Shown in pieces: positions 37,289 through 46,134 of a stretch of DNA of 64,000 nucleotides (position 1 is its first letter; every line of letters begins with the position of its first letter). The position numbers and the translations under genes are program-made. This stretch comes from Oceanicella actignis. Lineage in GTDB: Bacteria; Pseudomonadota; Alphaproteobacteria; Rhodobacterales; Rhodobacteraceae. The notes beneath the pieces are model-generated. The model saw only the letters and a program-made list of their open reading frames with translations. It made no database searches and was not told where the DNA came from. The DNA is taken from assembly GCF_008124525.1 (NCBI RefSeq), contig NZ_VNHJ01000010.1, forward strand, positions 1 through 64,000, written 5' to 3'.

Positions 37289-38737
37289 CTATCGCCGCCA
37301 GAACGCCGCCGTCAGCAGGACATAGACCGACACCACCTCGAGCCGGCCGATCAGCATCGCGAAGGACAGCAGCCATTTGGCCGAATCCGAGAGCGGCGCG
37401 AAATTGCCCGACGGGCCGATGATGTCGCCCAGCCCGGGCCCGATGTTGGCCAGCGCCGTCGCCGCGCCCGACACGGCGGTGACGGTGTCGTAGCCCAGCA
37501 TGCCCATCGCCACCGCCAGCACGCCCAGCGTCAGGAAGAACAGGAAGAAGAACGCCATCACCGAGGAAATGACCTCTTCCTCCAGCGCGCGCTCGCCATA
37601 GCGGGCGGGGAACACGCCATGGGGCGTGTGGATGCGCTTGATCTGTGCCGAAATGGCGATCAGCACCACCTGGAAGCGGAAGATCTTGATCGAGCAAGAG
37701 GTCGAGCCCGTGCATCCCCCGATCAGCCCCATGAGGAAGAACAGCGCGCTCGAGAACGCGCCCCACTGCGTGTAGTCGACGCTGGCATAGCCCGTGCCCG
37801 AGATGATCGAGATGGTGTTGAACAGCGCCTCGCGAAAGCTTTCCTCGGCCCCGTCGGGAAAGCGCGCCAGGCGGAAGAGCGTCAGCGCCAGCGTCAGCGC
37901 GGCGATGATGGCGACATAGGCGCGCGCCTGCGGGTCGGTCAGCAGCGGCCGCGCCGTGCCGCGCAGCATCTGCACGTAGCGCGCGAAGGGCAGGCTGGCC
38001 AGCAGCATGAACACGCTGGCGATGTATTCCACGTTGCGCTCGAAATGCCCCAGCGAGGCGTCGTAATTCGCGAATCCCCCGGTCGAGACGGTGGTCATCG
38101 CGTGCACGATGGCGTCGAAGGCCGACATGCCGTCCGCCGCATAGGCCAGCGCGCAGGCCCCCGTCAGCGCCACGTAGATCCACGAGATCGACGCCGCGAT
38201 CTCGCCCGCGCGGGGCAGGATCTTGCCCAGCGTGTCGAAGGATTCGGAGCGGAAGAACTGCATGCCGCCCACGCGCAGCGTCGGCAGGAAGGCCAGGGCG
38301 AAGACGACGATGCCGATCCCGCCGATCCACTGCAGCAGCCCGCGCCAGAGCAGCGTGCCCCGCGGCAGCGTCTCGAGCCTCGAGAACACCGTCGATCCCG
38401 TGGTGGTGATGCCCGACATCGCCTCGAAATACGCGTCGGCGAAGCTGGCCGACGGGGCGCCCAGCATGAAGGGCAGCGCGCCGAACAGCGGCAGCATCAC
38501 CCACACCCCGACCGTCAGCGCGAAGGCCTGCTGGATGCTCAGTCCCTGCGAGCGCCGCGTGCGGCACGCCGCCGCCGCCGCCAGCCCCGCCGTGACCGAC
38601 AGAAAGCCCGACAGGGCGAAGGCGCGCCAGTTCCCCGCGCCGTCGGCCAGATCCAGCGCGCAGGGCAGCGCCATCGCCGCGCCCAGCGCGGCGACGAGCA
38701 GTCCGACGACGTAGATGGCGGGGCGCAGGTCGATCAT
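37289..38737 (-). CDS. trkH: Trk-type potassium uptake membrane protein
   Basis: A 482-residue K+ channel-like subunit with four pore repeats. The selectivity-filter segments are SGITTTGST, MTTVSTGGF, ISGTGYAS and GGCTGSTSCSIK. Twelve or so hydrophobic helices are spread along the chain. It works with cytosolic TrkA, which is not in the window. ATG 38737 was chosen as the start of a normal N-terminal helix (AIYVVGLLVAALGAAMAL). The frame remains open upstream through an 8-bp tandem repeat beginning 42 bp away, which gives meaningless repeats if translated. Convergent with imuB (14-bp gap). Confidence 0.93.
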   Translation of the reverse strand: MIDLRPAIYVVGLLVAALGAAMALPCALDLADGAGNWRAFALSGFLSVTAGLAAAAACRTRRSQGLSIQQAFALTVGVWVMLPLFGALPFMLGAPSASFADAYFEAMSGITTTGSTVFSRLETLPRGTLLWRGLLQWIGGIGIVVFALAFLPTLRVGGMQFFRSESFDTLGKILPRAGEIAASISWIYVALTGACALAYAADGMSAFDAIVHAMTTVSTGGFANYDASLGHFERNVEYIASVFMLLASLPFARYVQMLRGTARPLLTDPQARAYVAIIAALTLALTLFRLARFPDGAEESFREALFNTISIISGTGYASVDYTQWGAFSSALFFLMGLIGGCTGSTSCSIKIFRFQVVLIAISAQIKRIHTPHGVFPARYGERALEEEVISSVMAFFFLFFLTLGVLAVAMGMLGYDTVTAVSGAATALANIGPGLGDIIGPSGNFAPLSDSAKWLLSFAMLIGRLEVVSVYVLLTAAFWRR

Positions 38738-39069
38738 CGCCGCGGAGCATTGACCCCTTGCCCGGCGCCTGTCAACGCGGCTCGCCCGCTCGCCCGCTCG
38801 CCCGCTCGCCCGCTCGCCCGCTCGCCCGCTCGCCCGCTCGCCCGCTCGCCCGCTCGCTTGGGGCCTGCGCCGGCGCGCGGCGCCGGAGGCGTCGCTCGGG
38901 GGCGGGCGAACTCGTCGGCGCCGCGCCGCGGCGGCGGGCGCGCGGGCTCGCCCTCTGGCGCAGGTCGCCGCGGCGGGGCTGCGCCGGCCTGCGCAAGGGC
39001 CGGGCGGCCGTGCGGGCGGATCGGACCGCGCCGCCAATCAGGATCCGCGCGCTCTTTCGCGCGCGCCGC
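38738..39069. other. Gene-free region upstream of trkH with tandem repeat
   Basis: About 330 bases between trkH (start) and folE2 (stop), both minus strand. It holds the octanucleotide repeat at 38780-38857 and otherwise GC-rich DNA with no credible frame. The trkH promoter should lie here, but no clear -35/-10 was found. Confidence 0.6.
38780..38857. repeat. Octanucleotide tandem repeat, about 9.75 copies of GCTCGCCC
   Basis: Perfect head-to-tail copies of GCTCGCCC (GGGCGAGC on the minus strand) over 78 bases, starting 42 bases upstream of the trkH start codon. All units visible are identical. The length is not a multiple of three, so copy-number change would alter spacing in the trkH leader or promoter, and the reading frame if it were translated. 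Confidence 0.95.
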
Positions 39070-40143
<1,074 letters not shown>

Positions 40144-40214
40144 GCTCGACCTCGTTCCTGTAGATCGCCTACGCCGCGGCAAGCTAGCGCGCCGGCGCGC
40201 GCGGGCAAGGCCGC

Positions 40215-41411
40215 TCAGTCCCCGTTCCGGGCCGCCTCGAGACCCCGCGCAAGGTCGGCGATCAGATCCTCGGGGTCCTCGAGCCCGACCGAGACGCGCA
40301 CCAGCCCGTCCGAGATGCCCAGCGCGGCGCGCTGCTCGGGGCTGAGCCGCTGGTGGGTGGTGGTGGCCGGATGGGTGACGATGGTCTTGGCGTCGCCCAG
40401 ATTGTTCGAGATCAGCGCCACGCGCAGCGCGTTCATGAAGCGGAAGGCCGCCGCCTTGCCCCCCCGCAGCTCGAGCGCCAGCATGGTTCCGCCCGAGCTC
40501 ATCTGCCGCCGCGCCAGCGCGGCCTGCGGATGATCCTCGCGCCCCGGATAGATCAGCCGCGACAGGGCAGGCGAGCCGGCCAGCGCCTCGGCGATGCGCG
40601 CGGCCCCCTCGGCCTGGGCGCGGCAGCGCAGCTCCAGCGTCTCGAGCCCCTTGAGCAGCACCCAGGCGTTGAACGGGCTCAGCGCCGCGCCGGTGTGCTT
40701 CATGTAGGGCTCGAGCTCGTCGCGGATGAAGCGGCGCGTTCCCAGCACGACGCCGCCAAGGCAGCGGCCCTGCCCGTCGATGTGCTTGGTGGCGGAGTAG
40801 ACCACGATGTCGGCCCCCAGCGCCAGCGGGCGCTGGAACATGGGCGTGGCGAAGACGTTGTCCACGATCAGCCGCGCGCCGGCCTCGTGCGCGATGCGCG
40901 CCACGGCGGCGATGTCGATCAGCTCGAGCGTCGGGTTGGCCGGGCTTTCGATGAAGCACAGCTTCGTCTCGGGCCGCATGGCGGCGCGCCAGGCGTCAAG
41001 GTCGGGGCCGTCGACCAGCGTCGCCTGGACGCCGAAGCGCGGCAGCAGCGTCTCGATGATGTAAAGGCACGAGCCGAACAGCGCGCGCGAGGCCACCACG
41101 TGGTCGCCCGCCGCGACCTGGCACATGATGGCCGCGTGAATCGCCGCCATGCCCGAGGCGGCGGCGAAGGCGTCCTCGGCGCCCTCGAGCAGGGCGATGC
41201 GCTCTTCGAACATGCGCACGGTGGGGTTGCCGTAGCGGGCGTAGACGAAGCCGGGATCCTCGCCGACGAAGCGCGCCTCGGCGGCCTCGGCGCTGGGATA
41301 GGCGAAGCCCTGGGTCAGGAACAGCGCCTCGGACATCTCGCCGAAGGGGCTGCGGACGGTTCCGCCGTGAACGAGGCGCGTGCGGGGGCGAAGCTCTGGG
41401 GGCTGGGTCAT
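40215..41411 (-). CDS. metZ: O-succinylhomoserine sulfhydrylase
   Basis: PLP enzyme making homocysteine from O-succinylhomoserine and sulfide. 398 residues. Signatures: YARYGNPTVRMFEERIA, the PLP-lysine site YSATKHIDGQGRCLGG (a MetZ hallmark), and ISNNLGDAKTIVTHPATTTH. ATG 41411 follows the leader that contains a SAM-II riboswitch 78 bases upstream; the frame extending through the riboswitch is not translated. SAM should repress the gene. It may be co-transcribed with folE2. Confidence 0.95.
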   Translation of the reverse strand: MTQPPELRPRTRLVHGGTVRSPFGEMSEALFLTQGFAYPSAEAAEARFVGEDPGFVYARYGNPTVRMFEERIALLEGAEDAFAAASGMAAIHAAIMCQVAAGDHVVASRALFGSCLYIIETLLPRFGVQATLVDGPDLDAWRAAMRPETKLCFIESPANPTLELIDIAAVARIAHEAGARLIVDNVFATPMFQRPLALGADIVVYSATKHIDGQGRCLGGVVLGTRRFIRDELEPYMKHTGAALSPFNAWVLLKGLETLELRCRAQAEGAARIAEALAGSPALSRLIYPGREDHPQAALARRQMSSGGTMLALELRGGKAAAFRFMNALRVALISNNLGDAKTIVTHPATTTHQRLSPEQRAALGISDGLVRVSVGLEDPEDLIADLARGLEAARNGD

Positions 41412-41488
41412 CTGCGCGTCTTCCCGAGGATACGGGCTCCGAACTGGTCCCGACCGTGCCGATCGGGACGGCGGCGCGCCTGCCCGAC

Positions 41489-41541
41489 CTTTTAGCGGCT
41501 TGTTTAACGTGGCCCGCAATCCGGTCGTCCAAATCGCCACG
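41489..41541 (-). promoter_or_regulatory. SAM-II riboswitch upstream of metZ
   Basis: On the minus strand the leader shows the SAM-II (SAM_alpha) core in order: GTGGC (P1, 41540-41536), GATTTG, CCGGATTGCGG, GCCAC (P1 partner, 41513-41509), GTTAAACAAG and GCTAAAAGG for the pseudoknot. It lies 78 bases ahead of metZ, its classical target in alphaproteobacteria. Confidence 0.92.
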
Positions 41542-41684
41542 AGCCACGCGCATACGCCCGCGCGCGGCCGCGGTCAAGGGCGCGGGGGCGGCGATTCACG
41601 CGATCGCAACGGCTTTGTGGTGAAGTGAAACCATCAGGACCGGAGGCGGCCGCTTCCCGGCCGCGCAAATGCGGGGGCGGCGCC

Positions 41685-42746
41685 ATGACGTTGATGCATG
41701 TGACGGCGACGAAGCGGGGGCTGGCGCTTCATGCGCCGGGGCGCCAGGACCGGGCGGCGCCCGGGCGGGCGCTGGCGGGACGGCTGGCGCGCGCGCTCGA
41801 GGCGCTGCCCCAAGGGGCGCCGGTCGCGGTCCTGGTGCATGGCTATCGCTACTCGCCCCTCGCGCCCGCCGCCGATCCGCATGCGCTCCTGTATGATCCC
41901 CGGCGCGGCGCGCGCTGGCCCGCGGCGCTGGGCTTCTCGGCAGAGGATCCGCGCGACGGGCTGTGCATCGGCTTCGGCTGGCCGGCCTCGGCGGGGCATG
42001 TGCGCTCGCTGCTGCGCCATGGGCGCAACGGATTCGCGCAGGTGTATCGGCGCGCCGCCGGGGCGGGCGACCTGCTGGCCGAGCTGCTGACGCTGGTCAA
42101 TGCGATCCGCCCGGATCTGCGCTGCGGGGTGTTCGCCCATTCGCTGGGCGCGCGCGTGGCGCTGCGCGCGCTGGGCGCGCCGGGCGTCGGTCCGGTGGTG
42201 CTGCTGGGGGCGGCCGAACACGCCAGCGCCGCCCGCGCCGCGCTGGGCGCGGCGGGCGCGGCGGGGGCGCATGTGGTCAACGTGATCTCGCGCCAGAACG
42301 ATCTGTTCGACGCCATGTTCGAACGCTTCGCTCCCGCGCCCGCCGGCGCCCCGGGCGGCGCGCTGGGGCGCGAGGGGCTGGGCGCCCGCCGGCCCGACTG
42401 GATCGACCTGCAGCTGGACCACCCGGCGGTCGAGGCCTGGCTGGCGGCGCGCGGGGTGCCGCTTGGCGACGCGCGCGCGCCGGTCTGCCATTGGAGCTTC
42501 TACGCCCGGCGCAACGCCATGGCCTTCTACGCATGCATCCTGCGCCGGCCCGGCGCGTGGTCGCCCGCCGCGATGCGCGCGGCCGGCGTTCCCGAGGTTC
42601 TGGCCCCGCGCTGGGCGCGCCTTGCGCCCCTGCGGGCGGCGACCGCGGGCGCCGGGTTCTCCGTCGGCGGGCTGCGGGCGCGCGCGGCGCGGGCGCTGGG
42701 CGCCGCCGGCGCGGGCCGGCCGGCCGAGGGCGGCGCGCTGGCCTGA
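41685..42746 (+). CDS. Alpha/beta hydrolase family protein
   Basis: A 353-residue hydrolase-fold protein. It has an oxyanion strand VAVLVHGYRYSP (about 45-56) and nucleophile elbow FAHSLGARVAL (about 153-163, A-H-S-L-G rather than the usual G-x-S-x-G). A candidate His is in PVCHWSFYARRNAM. No signal peptide. The ATG at 41685 gives MTLMHVTATKRG; its ribosome-binding site is poor. It lies alone between metZ (opposite strand) and a GST gene. Substrate unknown. Confidence 0.75.
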   Translation: MTLMHVTATKRGLALHAPGRQDRAAPGRALAGRLARALEALPQGAPVAVLVHGYRYSPLAPAADPHALLYDPRRGARWPAALGFSAEDPRDGLCIGFGWPASAGHVRSLLRHGRNGFAQVYRRAAGAGDLLAELLTLVNAIRPDLRCGVFAHSLGARVALRALGAPGVGPVVLLGAAEHASAARAALGAAGAAGAHVVNVISRQNDLFDAMFERFAPAPAGAPGGALGREGLGARRPDWIDLQLDHPAVEAWLAARGVPLGDARAPVCHWSFYARRNAMAFYACILRRPGAWSPAAMRAAGVPEVLAPRWARLAPLRAATAGAGFSVGGLRARAARALGAAGAGRPAEGGALA

Positions 42747-42818
42747 GCGCGGTCTTGCGCGGGGGCCGGGGCAGGGGCAATCTGCGGCTGCCGGCAGCAA
42801 TTCACGGAGAACCACAAG

Positions 42819-43523
42819 ATGCCCGCGCCCATCGAGTTGCATTACTGGCCGACGCCCAATGGCTGGAAAGTCTCCATTGCGCTCGAGGAAATGGGGCTGC
42901 CCTACGAGACCCGGCTTGTGAACATCGGCGCGGGCGAGCAGTTCAGGCCCGAGTTCCTGCGCATCTCGCCCAACAACCGCATGCCCGCGATCGTGGACCA
43001 CGAGGGGCCCGACGGCGCGCCGATCTCGGTTTTCGAATCCGGCGCCATCCTGCTTTACCTGGCGCGCAAGACCGGCCTTTTCGGCGGCGGGAACGAGCGT
43101 GCGCGCGTCGAGGTCGAGCAATGGCTCATGTGGCAGATGGGCGGGCTGGGGCCGATGGCGGGGCAGGCGCATCATTTCCTGGTCTACGCGCCCGCCATGG
43201 ACCCGCCGCAGACGCTGCCCTACGCGCAGGCGCGCTATCGCGACGAGGTGGCGCGGCTATACGGCGTTCTGGACCGGCGCCTGGCCGATCGCGATTACGT
43301 GGCGGGCGACTATTCCATCGCCGACATGGCGATCTGGCCCTGGGCCTCGTTGTGGGAGCGGCAGGGCCAGGATCTGGAGCGCTTTCCCAACATGGCCGCC
43401 TGGCTCGAGCGGGTCGGCGCGCGCCCGGCGGTGCGCCGCGGGCGCGCGCTGGCGGCCGAGCTGCGCGGCGAGATTCAGAACGACCCCAAGGCGCGCGAGG
43501 CGCTGTTCGGCCGGCGCGGCTGA
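42819..43523 (+). CDS. Glutathione S-transferase family protein (YfcG/YghU-like)
   Basis: A 234-residue cytosolic GST. The N-terminal thioredoxin-like domain (about 1-85) has YWPTPNGWKVSIALEEMGLP, ISPNNRMPAIVDHEG and FESGAILLYLA. The C-terminal helical domain follows, with QWLMWQMGGLGPMAGQ and YSIADMAIWPW. The TPNGWK loop is typical of the disulfide-bond oxidoreductase group (E. coli YfcG/YghU). GGAGAA precedes the ATG. Its 3' end overlaps the opposing hydrolase gene by 49 bp. Confidence 0.93.
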   Translation: MPAPIELHYWPTPNGWKVSIALEEMGLPYETRLVNIGAGEQFRPEFLRISPNNRMPAIVDHEGPDGAPISVFESGAILLYLARKTGLFGGGNERARVEVEQWLMWQMGGLGPMAGQAHHFLVYAPAMDPPQTLPYAQARYRDEVARLYGVLDRRLADRDYVAGDYSIADMAIWPWASLWERQGQDLERFPNMAAWLERVGARPAVRRGRALAAELRGEIQNDPKAREALFGRRG

Positions 43524-44326
43524 GCGGCGATCTCTTCCAGCCAGGCGGCCAGAAGGGCGTGCGCGGCGCGGGCCGAGTCGGGCTCGAGCATCATCAGATG
43601 CCCCGCCTCGGGCAGAACATGCGCGCGCCCGCCATGCCACAGCGCCGTGGCCGCGGCGTCGAGCGGCGGGGTGATGGGGTCGCGCCCCCCGGCCAGCGTC
43701 AGCACCGGCGGGCGCGGCGCCCAGGGCGTCAGCCAGAAGGGCGGCGGCGCGAAGGGGCGCAGGCCCAGGGCCTGCACCATCGGCGTCCAGGGTTCGTCGC
43801 GCAGATTCGCGGCCAGCCAGGCCAGCAGCTCGGGATCGGCGCCGCGGGGCAGGAACAGCCGAATCAGCCGCTCGGCCGCGGCCGCGCGCGGCCCGTGGGC
43901 CGCCAACGCGGCGAGGGCGCGCCAGTCCTGGGGGCTGCGCAGCATCAGCTGCGCGCCCGCGCGCGCCATGCCGTAGGGCGGCGCGGGGCACATCAGCGCC
44001 AGCCCCGCCATGGGCGCGCCCATGCGCAGCGCGTTCTGCGCCGCCGCCGCGCCCAGCGAATGGGCGATGACGACCGCGGGCCGTCCCGCCGCGCGGATCG
44101 CGCGGGCGATGCGGCGCGCGTAAAGGTCCAGCCCGCCGCGTCTTTGCGCGCGCTCCTGCGCCGAGGCCAGATCCGGCGCCCAGCAGCGATAGCCCTGGGC
44201 GACGAAGTAGGGGATGGTCGCGCGCTCCCAGATCCAGGCGCCCGCGCCCATGCCGTGCACGAAGATCAGGTCCAGCGGGCGGCGCGCATGGGCGGGGCCT
44301 GCGTAGAGGATGGGCGGGGCGCTCAT
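43475..44326 (-). CDS. Alpha/beta hydrolase fold protein
   Basis: A 283-residue hydrolase with oxyanion segment LIFVHGMGAGAWIWE, nucleophile elbow VVIAHSLGAAAAQ, and His in VLPEAGHLMMLEPDS. The catalytic Asp is probably in TLAGGRDPITPP. The start overlaps the stop of the TIGR02186-type gene (ATGA at 44323-44326), so it belongs to the three-gene unit tauE-type - TIGR02186 - hydrolase. Its 3' end overlaps the GST gene. Substrate unknown. Confidence 0.85.
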   Translation of the reverse strand: MSAPPILYAGPAHARRPLDLIFVHGMGAGAWIWERATIPYFVAQGYRCWAPDLASAQERAQRRGGLDLYARRIARAIRAAGRPAVVIAHSLGAAAAQNALRMGAPMAGLALMCPAPPYGMARAGAQLMLRSPQDWRALAALAAHGPRAAAAERLIRLFLPRGADPELLAWLAANLRDEPWTPMVQALGLRPFAPPPFWLTPWAPRPPVLTLAGGRDPITPPLDAAATALWHGGRAHVLPEAGHLMMLEPDSARAAHALLAAWLEEIAAQPRRPNSASRALGSF

Positions 44327-45138
44327 TTGCGCATGGCCCGCACCAGTTCCGACGCGCCCCAGCCCGCCGCCAGGGCCAGCGCCAGGGACAGCGCGCCGTA
44401 CAGCGCCGGCCGCTCGCGCGACAGCGTCTCGACCCAGCGCTCGAGCCCCACCTTGCGCACGCTGATCGCGGCCTTGCGCACATCGGTCACGCGCCGGTCG
44501 CGCAGCAGGAACACGCGCGCCTCGTAATTGCCCTCGACGATGTCGGGGGGCAGCCCGATATGGGCGGTGAAGAGCGTGTCCTCGAGCAGGCGCACCCCGC
44601 CCGGCGCCTCGACGTAGAAGCCCGCCTCGCGGCGCAGGCGGATGACGGCGCGGCGGAAGGCCTGGGGATCGTCGACGGGGCCGGCGTCGATCATGCGCAC
44701 CTTGTGGTTGATGCCGATGCGGTGGCGCAGATCGTCGGTGTAGGAGAGCACCTCTTCGAGCGGGCCGGTCGAGGCCAGGGCGTAGAAGCTGGGCGCCTCG
44801 TCGACGCGCACGGCGGCGCGGTTCATCCACACGCCCATCACGCGCTCCTTGCGGCGCACGGTCAGCGCCTCGGGCGGGCCGGCGATCTCGACGATGACGT
44901 CGAGCTTGCCGGGGGGCGGCGGCGCCTCGCGGCGGATGGCGCCGAAGACGAAGATCTCGGAGCCCGAGAAATCGGCGGTGATGGCGACCCGGTTCTGGCT
45001 GAGCGCGGCGACCACGCGCTCGACCTGGCGCGTCCAGGGCTGGGCCGAGACCAGCGCCGGGGCGGCCGCGGCCAGCAGCGCCCAGGGGGCGAGACGGCGG
45101 CGGGGCGCGGCGGCCGGGGCGAAGGGGCGCGGGATCAT
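44323..45138 (-). CDS. TIGR02186-type membrane-anchored protein
   Basis: A 271-residue protein of a conserved alphaproteobacterial family usually found beside TauE/SafE permeases, as here. An N-terminal signal or anchor (about 14-30) is followed by a periplasmic domain with ITADFSGSEIFVFGAI, VMGVWMNRAAVRVDEAPSFY and LPPDIVEGNYEARVFLLRD, then a C-terminal membrane helix (YGALSLALALAAGWGASEL) and a short basic tail. It overlaps both neighbours by four bases, so it is translationally coupled to the permease and the hydrolase. Function unknown; probably an auxiliary of the permease. Confidence 0.8.
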   Translation of the reverse strand: MIPRPFAPAAAPRRRLAPWALLAAAAPALVSAQPWTRQVERVVAALSQNRVAITADFSGSEIFVFGAIRREAPPPPGKLDVIVEIAGPPEALTVRRKERVMGVWMNRAAVRVDEAPSFYALASTGPLEEVLSYTDDLRHRIGINHKVRMIDAGPVDDPQAFRRAVIRLRREAGFYVEAPGGVRLLEDTLFTAHIGLPPDIVEGNYEARVFLLRDRRVTDVRKAAISVRKVGLERWVETLSRERPALYGALSLALALAAGWGASELVRAMRK

Positions 45139-46049
45139 GGCGCGACCGGGGCGATCGAGAACAGCTCGTCGGGCGTGGCGACCAGGTCGTAGCCCACCCG
45201 CGCGCACACGGCCAGCACCAGCGCGGCCAGCAGCACGCGCAGCTGTTCGGCGCGCAGGCGCGTTCCGATCCGCGCGCCCAGCTGCGCGCCGAACACCCCG
45301 CCCACCAGCAGCATCACCGCCAGCAGCGCATCGACGCTGCGGTTCTCGACCGCGTGCATGATGGTGGTCGCGCCGGCGACGAACATGATCTGGAACAGCG
45401 AGGTGCCCACCACCACGTTCGTCGGCATGCCGATCAGGTAGATCATCGCCGGCACCATGATGAAGCCGCCGCCCACGCCCATCACCGCCGACAGCACCCC
45501 CACCAGCGCCCCGACCATGAAGGGCGGGATGGCGCTGATGTAGAGGTTGGACGCGCGAAAGCGCATCTTCAGCGGCAGCCCGTGCACCCAGCTGTGGCGC
45601 TTGCGCCGGCGCGGCGCGCCCGGCCGTCCGGCCTGGCGCAGCGCGCGCAGGCTTTCGAGCATCATCAGCCCGCCGACGCCGCCCAGGAACACCACGTAGC
45701 TGAGCGAGACCAGAAGCTCGACCTGGCCCATCTCGCGCAGCGCCGAGAAGATGCGCACCCCCAGCGCCGAGCCCGCCACGCCCCCCGCCAGCAGCACCGC
45801 GCCCATGCGCAGGTCCACCGCCCGCCGGCGCCAGTGCGCCATCACCCCCGACAGCGAGGCGCCGGCGATCTGGTTCGCGCCCGTGGCCACGGCGACGGCC
45901 GGGGGGATGCCCGAGAAGATCAGAAGCGGCGTCAGCAGAAACCCGCCGCCGACGCCGAACAGCCCCGAAAGCACCCCGATCAGACCGCCGAGCCCGAGGA
46001 TGAGCAGCGGGTTCACGGACACTTCCGCGATGGGCAGATAGATGTGCAT
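45135..46049 (-). CDS. TauE/SafE-family sulfite or organic-anion permease
   Basis: A 304-residue membrane protein with the two family repeats: GLFGVGGGFLLTPLLIFSGI (residues about 30-49) and AVMGVGGGFIMVPAMIYLIG (second half). About eight hydrophobic helices are present. The family exports sulfite, sulfoacetate or related small anions. It is the first gene of the coupled three-gene unit. The ribosome-binding site is weak (ACGGAACAGG ahead of ATG). Confidence 0.93.
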   Translation of the reverse strand: MHIYLPIAEVSVNPLLILGLGGLIGVLSGLFGVGGGFLLTPLLIFSGIPPAVAVATGANQIAGASLSGVMAHWRRRAVDLRMGAVLLAGGVAGSALGVRIFSALREMGQVELLVSLSYVVFLGGVGGLMMLESLRALRQAGRPGAPRRRKRHSWVHGLPLKMRFRASNLYISAIPPFMVGALVGVLSAVMGVGGGFIMVPAMIYLIGMPTNVVVGTSLFQIMFVAGATTIMHAVENRSVDALLAVMLLVGGVFGAQLGARIGTRLRAEQLRVLLAALVLAVCARVGYDLVATPDELFSIAPVAP

Positions 46050-46134
46050 GCCTGTTCCGTCGCTTGACCGGGCGAATCGGCGCGCCCGCGCTCCATGCTA
46101 GGACGGCGCGCGCCCCGGGTCTTGTCCTGCGCGC

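Noticed and set aside
33731-38750. Two giant minus-strand frames (over 1100 codons each) across ADH, imuB and trkH
   Set aside because: They cross several genes with clear motifs on either strand and give low-complexity Arg/Ala/Pro translations.
38780-38857. Possible CRISPR array
   Set aside because: Eight-base units stand head to tail with no spacers, and no cas genes are present.
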